From Pseudomonadota bacterium (GTDB taxonomy: Bacteria > Pseudomonadota > Alphaproteobacteria > Sphingomonadales > Sphingomonadaceae), in assembly GCA_023392555.1 (NCBI GenBank), contig JAEVYW010000052.1, positions 1-6,286 of the forward strand: DNA of 6,286 nt. Reading direction: 5' to 3'. The notes beneath the pieces are model-generated. The model worked only from the letters and a program-made list of their open reading frames with translations, did not search any database and was not told the DNA's origin. Positions 5,051 to 6,286 of this stretch are shown here, one piece after another. The translations under genes and the position numbers were made by a program. Numbering within the stretch: position 1 is the first letter of the stretch; each line of letters starts with the position of its first letter.

Positions 5051-6286
5051 GTGTCTCTCACTGTCCGGCAAATCAGCCCCAAGGTCGTGTGGGTCATGGC
5101 GGCACTGTCTGTCGCCGCCTTCCTGATCGTATGGGCGGTCGCGAGCCACGCGAAGATTGAGCCCCTTCGGCCCGACACCGCGTCCTACCTCTACTTCGAT
5201 CCCTCGCGCAGCATCGGCTACCCGGTCTTCCTCTGGATCGTCCGGACCCTCACCGGACAGGCCGCGCTCGCCGTGCCGATCCAGATGGCGCTGCTCGTCG
5301 CGGCCCTCTTCATCCTGAGCGTAAGTTTCTACCGTCTCACGGGGAAGCCATGGCTCTCGAGCGCTCTGCTATTGGCGCTGCTGATATCGCCGGAGATGTG
5401 GCTCGCGGCAACGACCCTGGTCACTGAAGCACTGGCGACCGCGCTCGTCGCCTTGTGGTGCGCGCAATTGCTCCGGTTCATCCGGGCGCCTGATCTGGGC
5501 GGCATTCTGTTGCTGAGCCTCGCAGCCTTCGCCGCCACCTTGGTCCGGCCGTCGCTGATCGTGCTGTTCGGCGCCACGTTTCTGATCGGCGTCCTGATGC
5601 TGCCGCGGCGGGCCCGGTTGCGCGGCCTTTTATCCGTCGCTGCGGCGCTCGGCCTCACTCTGGCCGCGACGCCGGTCGCGAACTTCCTGATCCACGGCTC
5701 GCCCGCATCCGGGAGCCCCGTCGCTCGCGGCCTGCTCCAGCATTCGATGTATTGTCCGATGCCAATCGCGCCGACGACCCCCGACGCCATGTTCGTGGAA
5801 CAGAGCGCCGCTCCCGTTCGCCACTATATCTCGGGCGCGCCGCGGCACATCCACGGCGTGTTGAAGCAGCTTTACAGCGGAGAACTGCGGTTCGGGCTGT
5901 TTATCCCGGCGCTTGGCGCTCGTCATGGGTTCAATGCGGGGTGGCAGACCGACCCGATCATCGGCCAAATCGCACGGGAACGCATCGCCGCCAATCCAGG
6001 CTGCTACGCCAGCAGCGCGCTGCGATCCTATTACCGGATGGCGACGTACAAGACGACCGGCGCCAAGGGTGAGATCGCGCTGATCAAGTCCTACATCGCG
6101 GAGAACCCGCCCGTGGAGGTCGCCTCCGCCCCATTGCTGCCGAACGAGGAAGAGCTCGCCGCGAGAGCGGCTCGAGAGCTGGGCAAAGCCAAGCCTGCGC
6201 GGCCAGGACAGAAACTGTTCAATCCGCCCAAGCAGAAGCCCCTTCTGCTGCGCGTCGCCGCGCGCCTGGTCCACGGCGCCGTGGCT
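5051..6286 (+). CDS. GT-C-type polytopic membrane glycosyltransferase-like protein, 3' end outside window
   Basis: The frame is open from GTG 5051 to the right edge, 412 residues with no stop. Hydrophobic segments lie near 13-33, 73-93, 103-121, 124-143, 150-180 and 192-213, with another beginning near 397. A long hydrophilic loop spans about 214-395. The first loop after helix 1 carries an acidic motif, RPDTASYLYF (40-49, D42), followed by SIGYPVFLWIV (54-64). This is the layout of GT-C enzymes, where a loop-1 Asp is catalytic and the sugar donor is a polyprenyl phosphate. TEALAT (125-130) and VRPSLIVL (165-172) also fit that style. The exact family is not certain. GGA lies seven bases before the GTG. 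An in-frame ATG at 4973 would add 26 hydrophilic residues, and an ATG at 5096 would shorten the N-terminus to just before helix 1. It is divergent from the phosphatase gene. The role would be periplasmic sugar transfer (inference). Confidence 0.8.
   Translation, partial: MSLTVRQISPKVVWVMAALSVAAFLIVWAVASHAKIEPLRPDTASYLYFDPSRSIGYPVFLWIVRTLTGQAALAVPIQMALLVAALFILSVSFYRLTGKPWLSSALLLALLISPEMWLAATTLVTEALATALVALWCAQLLRFIRAPDLGGILLLSLAAFAATLVRPSLIVLFGATFLIGVLMLPRRARLRGLLSVAAALGLTLAATPVANFLIHGSPASGSPVARGLLQHSMYCPMPIAPTTPDAMFVEQSAAPVRHYISGAPRHIHGVLKQLYSGELRFGLFIPALGARHGFNAGWQTDPIIGQIARERIAANPGCYASSALRSYYRMATYKTTGAKGEIALIKSYIAENPPVEVASAPLLPNEEELAARAARELGKAKPARPGQKLFNPPKQKPLLLRVAARLVHGAVA

Noticed and set aside
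5630..6274. Minus-strand open frame of 214 codons
   Set aside because: It lies opposite the GT-C-like gene, whose membrane helices and motifs are convincing. The minus-strand translation looks random.
1..6286. tRNA, rRNA, CRISPR arrays, insertion sequences, attachment sites
   Set aside because: No cloverleaf, repeat-spacer array, transposase motif or terminal inverted repeat was found on reading either strand.

Overview
The window is GC-rich and densely packed, with short overlaps, GTG starts and codons ending in G or C. Together with the gene types this suggests an alphaproteobacterium, most likely a sphingomonad. That placement is an inference from style and content, since no marker gene is present. 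The content is a piece of a cell-surface polysaccharide or glycan locus.

Layout. (a) Bases 1-2793, minus strand: a tightly coupled three-gene operon, read from right to left. A membrane-anchored family 2 glycosyltransferase (2793-1645) is followed by a GT4-type glycosyltransferase (1648-371, ATGA overlap) and then by a P-loop NTPase/kinase-like protein (from 374, GTGA overlap) that runs off the left edge. (b) Bases 2794-2916: an AT-rich control region (43 of 60 bases A/T over 2821-2880) with two candidate divergent promoters whose -35 hexamers share the palindrome GACAATTGTC. (c) Bases 2917-3129, plus strand: a 70-residue single-pass membrane protein. (d) Bases 3126-4796, minus strand: a 556-residue protein with an N-terminal PAP2 lipid-phosphate phosphatase domain joined to a C-terminal six-bladed NHL/SMP-30-like propeller. 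The junction is a segment that looks like an intact lipoprotein signal peptide with lipobox LTGC. Its stop codon overlaps that of the small plus-strand gene in the palindrome CTAG. A possible 30-codon leader ORF (4885-4793) overlaps its GTG start. (e) Bases 4886-5050: a divergent intergenic region with a candidate minus-strand promoter and a short direct repeat. (f) Bases 5051-6286, plus strand: a polytopic GT-C-type glycosyltransferase-like protein, still open at the right edge.

How they may work together (inference). The GT2 and GT4 enzymes would add sugars to a lipid-linked glycan at the cytoplasmic face. The GT-C-like protein would use a polyprenyl-phosphate sugar on the periplasmic side. 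The PAP2 enzyme could recycle polyprenyl pyrophosphate after polymer transfer. The P-loop protein may be a small-molecule kinase or regulatory ATPase. The most unusual item is the PAP2-lipobox-propeller polypeptide, which could be a true fusion or a precursor cleaved by lipoprotein signal peptidase.
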